DNA from: Pyrenochaeta sp. MPI-SDFR-AT-0127
Taxonomy: Eukaryota; Ascomycota; Dothideomycetes; Pleosporales; Cucurbitariaceae
DNA: 64,000 bases
Direction: 5' to 3'
Assembly (NCBI GenBank): GCA_020747015.1
Contig: JAGTJM010000013.1
Location: 682,001 to 746,000 of the forward strand
Made by a program: the position numbers and the translations under genes. The notes beneath the pieces were generated by a model, which worked only from the letters and a program-made list of their open reading frames with translations, ran no database searches and was not told the origin of the DNA. This document shows positions 1-11,836 of this stretch, in pieces (the first letter of the stretch is position 1; each line of letters starts with the position of its first letter).

Positions 1-1
1 T

Positions 2-88
2 GCTGAACCGGCGCCACAAGCTGCTCCCGAGCCTGCCGCAGAGGCTGCTCCCAAGGCTGCTGCCGAAGCTGCGCCTAAGTCTCATTAG
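2..88 (+). CDS. 3' end of an Ala/Pro/Glu/Lys-rich protein (partial)
   Basis: The window opens inside a reading frame that encodes 28 residues and ends at TAG (86-88). The residues are almost only Ala, Pro, Glu and Lys in loose repeats of the type EAAPKAA, ending in Lys-Ser-His. This is a low-complexity tail, and the functional part of the protein lies left of the window, so no family can be named. Such tails occur on structural, cell-wall and nucleic-acid-associated fungal proteins. The codon pattern and the clean stop support a real C-terminus, but a single frame of repeats could also be open by chance. Confidence 0.5.
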   Translation, partial: AEPAPQAAPEPAAEAAPKAAAEAAPKSH

Positions 89-1656
89 AAATATAAATAG
101 ATATAGATTTATCATTGTTATCATAGACACAAAGTCAGGCGCGGGGATCGCCACATAGTAGTAAAACGAATATATTAAGCCCAAGTTGGCAACACCTTTC
201 AATTACCAGAATGATGATGTTCTTAATAAATCATTGATTGTATTCTCTGAAATAGCTAGATTAGCATTCGTCCCAATGTGGCATGTCACTTGAGTGGTCT
301 TTGTCACGCTGCAAGACTGCCACATTTCCGTACCGCACTTCAATTGCGAAAGATGGGAGCAATTAAACAAAACCATATTCATTAGCATTAGAGATAAATT
401 AGAGATATTATAGCTGTTCCGAATTGTGCTGCTTCTTTTTCCGTTGTTGGATTACGAGATCATGAAATTGTTTGAAATAGCAGTGTTAACGACAAACGTG
501 ATGACCCAGGGTAGCATTCTTTCTGTCCAGAAAATTGCGCAACTATATATACTGCATAAATTGGTTTTCATACACGTAGTCAGGGAAAGCCTTTTCGATG
601 ATACCACTTAGTGAGTTTGATACTTATGATTGAAAAGAACATTATCGCAGTGAGGTATCTCCGTATCTCCGTTAAGTGCCACATCTCTTATCAACATAAA
701 CTGGAAGGCCTATTCCTTTGAATTGGAGAACCTTAAGAATTACACAAATATACTCCATTGTGGAGGTGAAGAAATCCATAATGGTCATGAGTTTCGTCTT
801 GTTTTTCACATCCCAAGTAGATTTGGTCCTTTACGGCTTTTGAGTTGATGCTTTGCGCCTCACCTTTTTACTTTTTTGTTGTCCTTCAAGTATCCAGGTT
901 TTTTAATTAAGTACTTATGTACATAATTAAATAATCTCAGGTTAGGATTTTTTCAATAGTCTGAACAAGCTGTAAATTTTGAGTGAGCGGGTCTAAGAGT
1001 CATCGTTTACCATCGAACCGTTTAATCTTGATACTAAGGTCTAGTTCAGTAGTATTATAGATGTTTAGTTGCAAAGCATATTTCAATGTAGTTCGAACGT
1101 GATTGTCTAATGCTTGTCTTGTGTTACAGGCGTTATGATAATTCCTGCATTACTAATTCCACTCTCACCGCAACGTCTATTGCACCAGCGCTGCACATAT
1201 ACTCACAACGCAATAGTCGTACAATCTGTCGTACAGCAATATAGGCATCACCGAATCTTAACTCCATGCACAAAGTGTAAAGCAACCAATAGTCTCCAAG
1301 CTTACAGGTCGAATCTTCCTTAGCGGGAAGATGTCCACGTCTCACTCGGTTAGCGTGTTGGATCAGCCGGAGTTAGATTGGCTATGTCCGATATCTACAC
1401 AGTTGTTGGCGTCGTCCTCAATGACACTGCAGGAGCTTTGATCCTTTGATGACTTCATGTTCTTCAGAATGTCCGCATTCTTTGGCCCAAGTTCCTGGGA
1501 TGGGTGGCCTGATCTATTCCTCGCTGGGTATATACATGGCACAAGGCTTCCACCGTCAGCATCACTACAAAGACAAGTGTCTGAACCTTGACGAATACGC
1601 AACGATACTCGAGTTTGCGATCCACGAAAGTTCGCTAAAATCCGTAATCAAGCGCC
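89..1656. other. AT-rich intergenic region, no gene seen
   Basis: No frame shows a conserved protein. Only short overlapping ORFs of 60-80 codons occur on both strands. Part of the stretch is strongly AT-rich (about 22% GC around 900-960). It probably holds the 3' region of the left-hand gene and the promoter of the SDR at 1657. Confidence 0.6.
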
Positions 1657-2472
1657 ATGTCTCCCACCATTGAGAAGGAAGTCGTCCTCGTTACAGGTAA
1701 TGCCCACTCCCACGATGCTGTCGTATTGGGACTCACAAAAGTAGGGGGGACCAACGGAATAGGTTTGGATACCGTAATCTACATCGCATCCGCGTCCGCA
1801 AAATATCATGTCATCATTGGCGCACGTAATCTCGTGAAAGGCGAAGCAGTGCTCAAAGAAGTTCAGTCAAAGAACCTTGAAGGCACTGTAAGTGTCATAC
1901 ACCTGGATGCGAATGACGACGATTGCATCACCTCTGCGGCGAAAAGTATCCAGCAAGAATTTGGCCGTCTCGATGTCCTTGTCAACAACGCTGGAATCTG
2001 CCCCGAAACCTTTGAGCCACAATGGCCGTCGCGCGAGACTTTACGCTCAACTTTTGAAACAAATGTCTTTGGGCCCTCAATGATCACAGAAGCTCTCGTT
2101 CCACTATTGAAACTTTCAAAAGCACCAAGAGTAATCAATGTTTCGTCTGTCATGGGCAGTATCGCTGCTATCTCTGATCATTCAGGTGGGTTCTCTGGCT
2201 TCAGAGTTCCAGCCTATCGCATGAGCAAATCGGCACTCAATATGCTCACCGCTTATCAATACTATCAATTGAAGGAATTTGGTTTCAAGATATGGACTTT
2301 CTGTCCTGGTTACGTGGTTACTGATCTGGCACGCGACCGCGAGCAGAGACCTGCCAATGGTGCTGAGAGTTCGGAGACAAGCGCGAAAGGTATCTGGGAG
2401 ATTGTTGAAGGCAAGAGAGATGGCGAGGTTGGGACTTTTATCGGGAGATACGGACAGCAGTACCAGTGGTAG
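1657..2472 (+). CDS. Short-chain dehydrogenase/reductase (SDR), one intron
   Basis: This is an NAD(P)H-dependent oxidoreductase of the classical SDR family. Exons are 1657-1696 and 1745-2472. The 48-nt intron (gtaatg...aaaagtag) is a multiple of three and has no stop, so the frame also runs through it. Splicing restores the cofactor motif TGGTNGIG (residues 13-20), whereas reading through puts 16 foreign residues inside it. The spliced protein has 255 residues, with NNAG at 94-97, the catalytic Ser in VSSVMG (about 147) and YRMSK with Tyr171 and Lys175. There is no signal peptide. The substrate cannot be told; it resembles carbonyl-reductase-like fungal SDRs. It stands alone between two gene-free stretches. 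Confidence 0.85.
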   Translation: MSPTIEKEVVLVTGNAHSHDAVVLGLTKVGGTNGIGLDTVIYIASASAKYHVIIGARNLVKGEAVLKEVQSKNLEGTVSVIHLDANDDDCITSAAKSIQQEFGRLDVLVNNAGICPETFEPQWPSRETLRSTFETNVFGPSMITEALVPLLKLSKAPRVINVSSVMGSIAAISDHSGGFSGFRVPAYRMSKSALNMLTAYQYYQLKEFGFKIWTFCPGYVVTDLARDREQRPANGAESSETSAKGIWEIVEGKRDGEVGTFIGRYGQQYQW

Positions 2473-3037
2473 TCCATGCACATGGTACGGCTGAGGTAGC
2501 AACATCATCTATGTTGGTATCCGCTGCTGACAGTCAAGCTTGGACATGAGGGAGCTGCTTTCCCAACCATAGCCTGTAACGAAATCCAGTTTACTTTTTT
2601 ATCCTCCCTTGTTTGAGAATATTATTGTCGTTCCTGTTGTTCACCTCGGCCGGGACAAAAGTTGTCGAGCCGTGCTGGTCATTAGTGTACCCCGCTTTGT
2701 CGTCCACATCCAACTTGGCCCGCCCAGCCACCAGTAATTCTAGCTTTAAATCCTTCTCGAACTATATAGAATTATGAATGATCGTGCACATTTCATCATC
2801 AGTTGGATCGTCGACCTTCCACCTTGAGCCAGTCGACGAAGAAGAGCCATTAGCCAATCGCACTCGACCTCGGCCGCATGTGGTAGTCCAGGGGTCTTCC
2901 ACTATCCACTATTAGGGCCTAGCACACGAAAGCGCCAATAACACGGCAGAGGAGTAAGGGTATTTAAGGCACGAGTCGTATTCCTGCTTGTCTGCTCATT
3001 GTTTGAGTGGAGGTGCAAGTCGAACAAAGCAAGCAAC
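2473..3037. other. Intergenic region between the SDR and the PLC-like gene
   Basis: No coding signal is seen. A TATA-like tatttaag at 2960-2967 lies about 75 bp before the proposed start of the next gene and could be its core promoter element. Confidence 0.4.
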
Positions 3038-4286
3038 ATGCTCAATCATTGGGTTAGACATCACAGCATATTCGCATAGAGCTTCACACACTAACTAACA
3101 TAGATTTCGGCGAGCTTACTGCTCCTTTCACGTACGTGCTACCCTTATCCAGATACCACCACGAGCTAACGTCAGGTCAGACGGTGCAGCATCTAGATCT
3201 TCCTACCCGGATGTCCGTCTCAACCATATCCAGGTTATTGGCACTCACAACTCCTACCATCGGGAAATCAGTCTCGCTGAGCGTACCGTGTTTGAAAAAT
3301 ACGTACCGTCGCCAGAGGACTTCTACTATTCGCACGCCGAGGTCCCTATTCAGCTTGAGCATCAATCGGTCCGATCCTTCGAATTTGATTTGCACTCTGA
3401 CGAGAAGGGTGGTCTCTACTATCCACCTTTAATCTGGAAGCTTTCAAACTTGACCAATGCTACGACACCTTTTAACGGGGATGTCCTGAAGAAGCCAGGT
3501 ATTAAGGTCTTCCACGTGACTGATTTTGACCCGGACTCCATCTGCCATACCTTCATTGAATGCCTTACGCAGCTGAAGAACTGGTCTGACGCGAATCCCA
3601 AGCATGTCCCCATCTTGATTGATCTCGAACTGAAAACGGACGCACCAGCCTGTATCTTAGGCGGCGTTTGTTCCGGTGAAGCAACCAATTGGACTCTTCC
3701 TCGCCTACTTAATGTTGACGCTGAGATACTCTCAGTCTTCCCAAAGAAGCAGCTTATTAGACCTGACGATGTGCGCAAGGGTAGCTTGACCCTTGAGCAG
3801 TCAGTTCTTCAGCATGGCTGGCCCAAGTTAAAAGATATTCGTGGCCGCTTCCTTTTCTTCTTCGACAACGACCCAAAACCCAGTGACAGCAACTCACCGC
3901 GTGAACTTTACCGCGCATCGGCACCCTCCCTTCAAAATCGAACAATCTTCACCAACTCACTCGAAGGATCTCCGGACTGCGCATTCATCAAATACAACGA
4001 ACCTCGGGGCAACAACACAGCTGAAATACAGCGTTTGGTTAAGAAAGGCTACATTGTGCGCACAAGGAGCGATGTACCGCTTGACACAGTGTTGAATAGG
4101 ACCACGGAGATGAGAGACAAGGCATTTGAGAGTGGCGCGCAGATTGTGAGCACAGACTTTCCAGCTTGGGGAATGAGTGCAAGATGGGGATGGGATTTTG
4201 TGACTACGTTGAAGCATAGGAGGGCTGCGAGGTGTAATCCAGTGACGGCGCCGAAAGGCTGCAAAGACTTTTACTTGGAGCAGTGA
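3038..4286 (+). CDS. PLC-like phosphodiesterase, secreted-type (5' end tentative)
   Basis: This belongs to the TIM-barrel PLC-like phosphodiesterase superfamily that fungal annotations call Ca2+-dependent phosphoinositide phospholipase C. The large exon starts at 3176 and reads through the hallmark VIGTHNSYHREISLAERTVF and a later SVRSFEFDLH, which match the start of the barrel and its acidic/His active-site strands. The acceptor at 3175 has a ctaac branch site. Upstream, a ctaactaacatag acceptor (3103) implies one more intron. The most consistent model is ATG 3038, donor near 3053, exon 3104-3135 and exon 3176-4286, giving 385 residues with a short hydrophobic N-terminus (ISASLLLLS). The donors of the first two exons are weak, and an alternative donor gtacgt lies at 3132. 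The body of the gene is firm; the first 20-30 residues are not. Confidence 0.72.
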
Positions 4287-4842
4287 GACAATTTTGGCGA
4301 TATTAATAATGAGAGACGTAAACATTTACAACCTTACTTTTTCGTGGACTTTGAGAATCTGACCTTTTGTTCAGTATGTAAGAATTTAAAACTCGTTCAC
4401 TGAATCATTACCAAGCACACATCCTTGAGCCAAACCATGATGTCAATACATGGGCCTGACTGACTACATGTAACTATATAAAACAAAACGTTAATAGTAT
4501 AAGAAGCTGAAGGTAGCCCCGATATGTTGATACAACGACATTTTGTTACACTTACTTACCGGCCGGAATGGCTTCGTGTTACTCTGTGAATCCAAAGTTG
4601 ACATCAAAAAGGGTGGAAGGTGGTCAAGCTATACTTGTGAACCAATAGTTTGTTAGACTTATTTACAGGCCGGAATGACTTTGCGTAACTTTGTAAATCC
4701 GAAGTGTATATCAAAAGGAGCGGAAGGTGATCACTATACAATGATGAACCGCTAGTACAGTTAAATCCACCAAAAATTGGGTTCTGTGGAACCTCTTGTC
4801 TAAATCCGTATTCCAGCAACTTTAACCTTGTTTTATTTGGAC
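4287..4842. other. Intergenic region between convergent genes
   Basis: This is the 3' flank of both the PLC-like gene (plus) and the sugar transporter (minus). No gene is seen. Its right half is the 107-bp tandem repeat described separately. Confidence 0.6.
4543..4756. repeat. Two-copy imperfect tandem repeat, period 107 bp
   Basis: The block from ttgttacactta (4543) recurs at ttgttagactta (4650), exactly 107 bp later. Shared words in the same order include gccggaatg, aatcc, atcaaaa, ggaaggtg and gaacc. The copies differ at many positions, several of them C/T or G/A, so the duplication is old. The two copies end just before the 3' end of the transporter gene. Confidence 0.7.
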
Positions 4843-6827
4843 TCAAGCCCTAATTGCCGCGTGCTCGTGCCTCTCGGCACTACGATCGGAAGCGGCAAAC
4901 TTTTCTGGGTCAACAGCACACTGCTCAGCACGTCGCGAGTTGCTGTAGTCCACCTTTGTCTTCCACGCTGGCACACCTGTGATAAACATCTCTTCAACGT
5001 CTTCGAGAGTCTTGCCAGCGGTCTCAGGAAACGAGAAGAATGTGTGAATGGCCATAGCGGCGCAAAATACACCGAACACAAGGTAGACTTTCCACTTGAT
5101 GCTGACGAACGCAGGTGGAACAAAGTATGACAGCGCGAAGTTAAATATCCAGTTCGATGATGTCGTCAATGCAACAGCCTTTCCACGGATGCGGAGGGGG
5201 AAAACCTCAGGCGGGTAGACCCACGACGCAGGACCCCACGTAGGCGCATAACAGGCAACGAAGAGATACGTGCAGGCAATCACAGCCTTAGAAGGCGCGC
5301 CAGCAATTTTCCATGACTGTTCAGCCACGTTGTTGAGTCCGCCCGGTGGGGCAGCGTGACCATAAGAAGCCATCAGGCCAGCGTTGGCGAACATCCATGT
5401 ACACATTAGTATGGCCCCATAGACGAACATTGGCCGGCGACCCCAGCGGTCCATCCATATGAGAGCAGGAATCGTCATGAGGACATTGATGACGTATTGT
5501 ATACTGGAGGCGACAAGATTTATGTTACCGGTCAGCCCAGCCATACCGAAGACATACTAAAGTACAATTAGCTTCGGGATAGATCTAGGATTCAAACACT
5601 TAAAGTAATATAATACATCATGACATTCATGCCAGTTAATTGCGACCAGATCTGCGTGAAGATGCCGATATGTAGGCGGTTGAGCATCCGGGGTCTGAAG
5701 AGCTCCAGGACCGAAACATCGGCGTTTTGTCGCTCAAAATCGATCATCTGTCGGATCTCATCTATCTCTAATCTAACAAAGGGACTATTTGGGTCACCCT
5801 TGCCGTGTACTAGGGCCAGAACAGCGTGTGTTTCCTCCCAGCGATCATGTCGAGCGAGCCATCTTGGTGATTCGGGCAGCATCAACAAACCGATCGCGAG
5901 AATGACCGCTGGTATCATCTGCAAAGCCCAAGGAATTCGGAATGCTTGCGGGCCCTGAAGAAAAGTACAGCCGTATGAAATATAATACATGATCTAAAGT
6001 AGCATTAGTATTGACGTAGGGGCTAGGTGAATGGGAGAGAAGACAGACCAAGATACCCCACGTGATCGCCCACTGTTGTGAACCAACGACACGGCCACGC
6101 TTCGATGGAGGAGCCAATTCTGAGACATAGACAGGCACTTGTGCCGAGCATATACCCACAGATATCCCGTTAATGAAACGACCGACAATCAGCATTCCAA
6201 TATTCTGCGCGGCGCAAGAGATGACGGAACCGATAATCCAGATGAGACAGCCGATTTGAATGGCCATTTTCCGTCCAAGTTGATCGGTCAGGTAGCCAGA
6301 GACAAGAGCACCAATGAAAGAACCACCAGGCATGGCAGCTGTAATACCACCTTGAACGCTTTAAGGAAGGAAATAAATTAGTGTAAGCTCTTAAAGAGGA
6401 TATATTCACTTGATGTTTGAGGGAAGACGATGTTCCTCGAAAGTGTCATTTAAAGGAGTTTGGGTTTCACATACTACCAATGTTAGCATTCTTGGTATGT
6501 GATGGGGTACCTTGTGCTGTGTTCTAGCTGTCTTTTATAAGAGCATCTGGTGCAACAGAACTCGGCTCGTAACGGGGTTTCATTACCTCGGGTTTTGGGC
6601 CAGAGCAAGATTCGTTCACATCATCCGTGAAGGGTGGACCATGAGGTCCTTGGTTGAAGTAGCAGCGATATTGTTGTGTTGGCAATCTGTTTACGTCAGT
6701 CGCCATTTTTGTTGGTCTCGGTATCGAACAAATACATAGCACTCATAGAACTAATGTCGAAACCAAACAATCCACCTCCAATGACCGCGATCGCGGTTAT
6801 GCCGTAGATGTTGCCGATCTGGTACAT
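4843..6827 (-). CDS. MFS sugar transporter (sugar porter family), six exons
   Basis: This is a twelve-helix sugar porter in the plasma membrane. Exons read 6827-6736, 6686-6587, 6527-6511, 6358-6049, 5993-5598 and 5556-4843, giving 542 residues. Family marks are GGGLFGFDISSMSA in helix 1, the extracellular Cys-containing loop (YRCYFNQGP), DQLGRK after helix 2, PESPRWLARHD before the central loop, and SWVYPPEVFPLRIRGKA and FPETAGKTLEDVEE at the end. ATG 6827 is chosen because the family starts only a few residues before helix 1; a longer upstream frame has no such support. The 17-nt third exon is needed to join the loop to VQGGITAAMPGG in frame and is the least certain piece. The substrate is likely a hexose or related sugar (inference). 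Confidence 0.85.
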
Positions 6828-8729
6828 CTTGAGTGCACGTTGCCTCCAAATATCGTAAGTCGTGTTGAAGAAGACACTATCGATCAGATCGCGTGAAGGC
6901 ACTCGAAGACTGGAGGGCAAGGTGAGATTTATATGTTCCTATCGCAGAAAGAATTCAGGGCTAAAATAGATCAGGAGAAAAACGTGGGAGCCCATGGAGC
7001 CCCGCCACGACTGTTACAATGTCCCAGATACTTTGAACATCGGAGAACAAGCTGAAGTACTACCAGTTCAAGTATAGCCTCCGAGATTGGGCAACCCCAT
7101 TAGTGAGACGCCGAGTGGGGTCGGTTGTAGCGGGACAAGAAACATCAAGCCTGACACAGTTGGAGATCTTTAGTGCTTTGAGCCTTGACTGGAAGGATCA
7201 TGATGCCGGGTTGATTACCAGCGGAAATAAAGACCAGGCTTCGCATGTACCAGCATTGTGACGCTTTTGAGGGTGCTGTGAAAAGCTGATCAATAGAAAT
7301 TGGGCAAAATAATCGTTTCTCAGATTTGTCTCAATCACTTATCACGATCATCTGCAGCTTCTTTCAACGATTCTCCGCAAACACTTTCTCCATCTCTCCA
7401 GACCCCAGAATGCCCGCAATTAAACCCCGAAAATCTCTCCTCTTCTCAGAATTTTCACTGAGCGGGTCTCTTAGAAGATGAGCTTTCCACTTTTGACGTC
7501 AGATATAACCAAACGCTTCGTGATGCGCCAGTCAGCGATGGAGCCGCTGACGTTGGCCCGCTTTTCTCGATGTAACTATATCCTAGCTAGCCTAGCCGTT
7601 AAGCTTCCGTTGGGTGGAAGCTTGTTTATGCCGAGTACCGAGCATATCACTGTCAAGCTTCAGGATTGTCAATCAGCCCCAAGGGTATTCTATTCTGGGC
7701 AAAGTTTTTCATCTCTACTTTATCTTTATCTTCACTTCATTCTGCTTTGCTGTCTTTAGGACGGGAGGCACGTTTAATTCTACGATGCCAACAGATGCAG
7801 AACTAGGGAAGACAAATGATATCATCAGTTTGCCGCTTTTTGATGGATGGTGCATATTAACGGGCACAAGTGGCCGAAGTTCTAGCGTCCACGTCACCGA
7901 AACAATTCGCGCATGGGTCTATACCAGTTACTGACAGAAATAGAGACAAACACGACAATAGTCTAACCAACAGTGGAGCCACATTAGTATAACTCGTATA
8001 TGTCGACAAGAACTTGAGGATTGATGGAGAGTTTGTTCAGCTTTCACTCTATCCGCTAACCTCGTTATGTGCTGTCTGGTAGCGCCCCAGTCCCAACCCG
8101 ATCCCCAACAACACCCTCAGCTTTTTTTCTCAGAGTGCCCCAAGAAGCTATATATGTAGATCATTCCCATTGGATACATTACCCGATACAGCACCTACCA
8201 TGCCGATTGTTATGCTCATGACTTGCACAGTCCCCACACCTCGGTTTTCGGTACTCGGGGCTGTTCAGGGCCCGCCGTTCTGGATTTGTGCTTTTACATT
8301 GGTGCAGAACGAATTAGGTTGGGACAAGTGACATATGGAGACTACAGACTGCTCAGTAAGCGATGAGAAATCAGGAAGCTGGCACCTATTATGTACGATT
8401 GGTAAATAATGGTCTTGATATCGTGGTATATTAAAGCGATGCCACCCCATCAGCACAGTTTTAATAAGTGAGGTGAAAACTCTCTTCTCAATAAGCTGAA
8501 GTTGCGTCCACCAGTGTATCAGAATGGGCGCAGAAACATTTGCGCTGGCTTAGGTGACTCGCAAAGTCTTGATAAGCAGTGTGGTTGGTGCATATAGGAA
8601 GAAACGAGCACTTAAAATTCATTACTAGGAGGTTGATTATCTATGTATTCCATGTCATGCGATCGAATGCGGGCTGAAAGTCAATCATCAGGTCCTTTGC
8701 TCGCTATCTAGCGCTGATTTTCCTTATGT
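6828..8729. other. Intergenic region, 1.9 kb, no gene seen
   Basis: Several ORFs of 60-106 codons are present (for example 7478-7934 plus), but they resemble no family and overlap each other in different frames. The right end is the 3' flank of the SAC gene and the left end is the transporter promoter. Confidence 0.55.
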
Positions 8730-11700
8730 TTACCCCCAAACCAGCTTCTTCAGTGAGTATTCGAACTGCTCCAAGTACCCAGTACTTTTCTTCGCATCTG
8801 AAAGACTGATGATGTCCTTTTCTTCCACTACCAGCTCTTGATCTTTGCCCTCTTCAGTTGACTTCTGGTCTTGGTCTGCACCAGGTGTATTCCACTTTAC
8901 GATATCCTCCCTCTTCGCCTTGTTTACAACATGGGTAATCTCGTCACACACTGATTTTACAACTTCGACTTCGTTCTCTGGTTCAGTAGGCGCGTCGCGA
9001 GAAGAAGAGGGTATGGTGCTTCGTGGAGGAAGGGCTTTGAAAGCGAGGAAACGGCCAACACTTTCTTGGTCCTGCTCTTTCTTGGCGTCTTGCTCCCGCT
9101 GCTCATCATTGAATGCTCCAGTGTCTAGTACCCGCGTGTTGCGCCTCACAAGCTCTCCCCCACCGCCGGTACGATATCGGACGATGAACCCAACATTCTT
9201 CTCCTGATCCATGTGCCTCTGGGCAAGAGTACTTGTAACATAGACACCGCGCATGATGCCTTGTACATTCTCTAGTTTGATGCGCTCAAATTCTCTAACC
9301 TTCTCCGTGCCCCAGTCTAACCGGCAAAAGTACAAAGCCTTCTCGGTGAGTAAAAGGATCGCTTCCTCAAAGGTAGCGGTTTTAACTTGATTCACCGCAG
9401 TTGGCACACTTAATGTCCAGCCATGGATCAGATCCTCGTCGTGATCAGCAATGACAATGCCTGCTGAACGTTCAATGGCTTGCTGGCGGACCTTTCGCAC
9501 GTCAATGAAATAGTCTGAGCTCTTCATGTCGGCTTCGAACTCGGCAAAGATGGTGTCGGTCGCGCGGCCTAGGAGGTAGTCAATGACCGCCTGCGCAAAG
9601 TAGTCATTCACGATATTGTTGTAGTATCTCGTCAGTGTAAGTCCAAAATCTGTCAAAGCGCCTGTAATCTGCCTTTTCCTTGTGCGTGTAAAGTCGCCCT
9701 TCAGAGCCGCGGTTCCGGCATACTGACGAGAGATGGCATCACCGTTGTCAGCCCAGAGAGTGTTGAACCAGGAGGTACTAGGATCATTTTGAAGATCAAT
9801 TGTAAAGCTGCCCGCCGATAATTGTGCTTCGAGCGCCGTTCTGGCGCACGCGGATTGAACAACATTAGTGCGATCTAAACAGTCCATGCAGTTCGTGCGC
9901 AGAACACCTGTTTGCTGCTGTTTAATCTGGTCGTCCGAAATCTCTACCCAGCTCGTAGACTTCATAAAAGGTTCAATGGAGTCCATTAACTTCGAGACGT
10001 TTTCAAATCGCATGCCACGGCAAACATTATGGAAGTCAAACCACTCGAAGCCCAGTTGCTTGCCCTGCCCATCCATGCCACCATCTTCATTGAGCGCTTT
10101 GGCATGCTGCTCGTACAGCTCACCGATCTTTGCTTCTGTTCCATGCTTGTCGATAAGGGAGGCGCAGTAGATTTGACCATATCTTGAGGATAACTCGGCG
10201 AAGTGCCGCTTGAACGCCCTGGCATTGGTCTCGAAAGAGCCCCAGGTGCTGACTTGAGGCTTGAGGCTATATGGCGATTGGGAGAAAAAGAGCGGAATAG
10301 AGCCACGAATCTGGGTGAAGGAGAAAATCTTATCCTGCGCGGTGCTCCAAGTTGGTGGAGACAGTATCTGTTCCGTTTCTACACTGTTCGCAGTGCAGCC
10401 CTCGTCGTCCGTGCCTCGACGCAGGTAGCGTAGACCAGCTCGCTTAATGGACCGTCGAGACACGAGTGTGAGGAGGAAATCTTTGTTGTCTGATGACTCT
10501 TGAGGGGACGGCTCAGGGTCCGTTTCAGAGGCGTTCTCTACCTGTTGCTTCTGCTCTTCGTGCCAAGCCTGCAGCTGGATGTCATTTGGAGTCGCGGTGG
10601 GGTCAACGACCAAGCTATTTGATTGAGAATCTGCTATTTTGATACTGAAAGGGCGTTGCCCGACAAATCCTTGTATGATAGGAAGAACGAAAGAGTGCTG
10701 GCCGGCATCTATGAAGGGAGAAACGATGTGCTGATTCCAGAAGAACTACGGCCATGTTAGCCACCCAGGTTGCATGACGAAAGAAGTGACTGACTAGCGG
10801 ATCAAACTGCTTGAAGAGCGGTAAATTAGAATTTGGCTGTTGCTTGCCAATGCCATGAGATATGTCGTAATCGTAGGAAAAGAAGAAGTTCCCAGAGGAA
10901 AAATACATGCGTGTTGTTTGTAGGATCTTTGGGAGAAGTGCTACCGTGGTCGCATCCTTCTCGCCGCTGAGGGCCTTGGGAATCTCCTCTGGGCTGACAG
11001 CCTCAGGCACAGCCTTGCCATCCGTAGGAATCTCATCTGGCTTCGACTCGCTTGTGGGGTGCTCCTCCTCCTTTGGGACGGTCGAGTTGACGTTCTTGGG
11101 GGCATTCTTTGCAGCAGCCAAGTTCTCTTCGGAGCTCAAGCCTTGCAAACGGCGGTTGTCGGCACTCCAGCCTTTCCTGGAGAACCATTTCTCAGCAAAC
11201 CTCCCATAGACGCCTTTGCGCTGTATGACATCTTCTGCGACGCTGGTCTTCGGTTCTGCAGGGCTCTTCTGACCGGTGGCGGAGTCCTTGACGTCGCTTG
11301 GAACACCTGCCGCCTCCTCCATCAGTGAGTCGGTCACACTGGGAGCGTCGTCTTCGCTTTCGCTGTCTGTGTCGCCATCTTCTGCTCCTGGCGCCCTGTT
11401 GTGGCGCTTTAGGTGTTCGCGCGTGGCTACTATGGCCTTTTCGGCGTCGGCCTGCGAGGCGAGTGGGATGAGGGCAACATCGGTGATCTTGTAGATGGCC
11501 TTGCCGCGTATCTGCGCAACTTGCTCACGGTCGCATATCGAGATTAGGAAGTACGAGGTCGCGACCTTGAGGAGACCTAATGACCGTGTCAGTACCAGTG
11601 CAAAGCGCGATGTGCCGGTATCAACATATATCCTTACCAACAATGCCATGGGTTTCCAATGTAGTTGGTGCAGTAGCCTCTTCGCGCCTGTCCTTTAGCA

Positions 11701-11836
11701 GCGGGCCCACATTACCCTTATAGTCGACTTTGATGGCCTGTTGCGTTGCAGGTGCATGGTTTCGCGGAGGGCTCGGTTGTAGGATCAGCCCGTCGACGGC
11801 GGCGAACACCAGAAGCTTCCTGACAATGTTTGGCAT
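8730..11836 (-). CDS. SAC-domain phosphoinositide phosphatase
   Basis: This is a predicted phosphoinositide phosphatase that removes phosphate from inositol lipids on cytoplasmic membrane faces. Exons are 11836-11638, 11576-10795 and 10745-8730, giving 998 residues. The N-terminal SAC fold is split by an acidic, Ser/Glu/Pro-rich insertion at about residues 127-285. Core SAC blocks follow: SYDYDISHG, DPLFFWNQHI across the second intron, the long FVLPIIQGFVGQ strand, and the catalytic CX5R(T) motif in RTNCMDCLDRTN (Cys about 613, Arg about 619). Downstream of the SAC core lies a further domain like that of INPP5F/Sac2-type proteins (about 750-880), then an acidic tail. The RTNCMDCLDRTN form points to the Sac2/INPP5F branch rather than Sac1 (inference). 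There is no transmembrane segment near the C-terminus. Confidence 0.9.
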
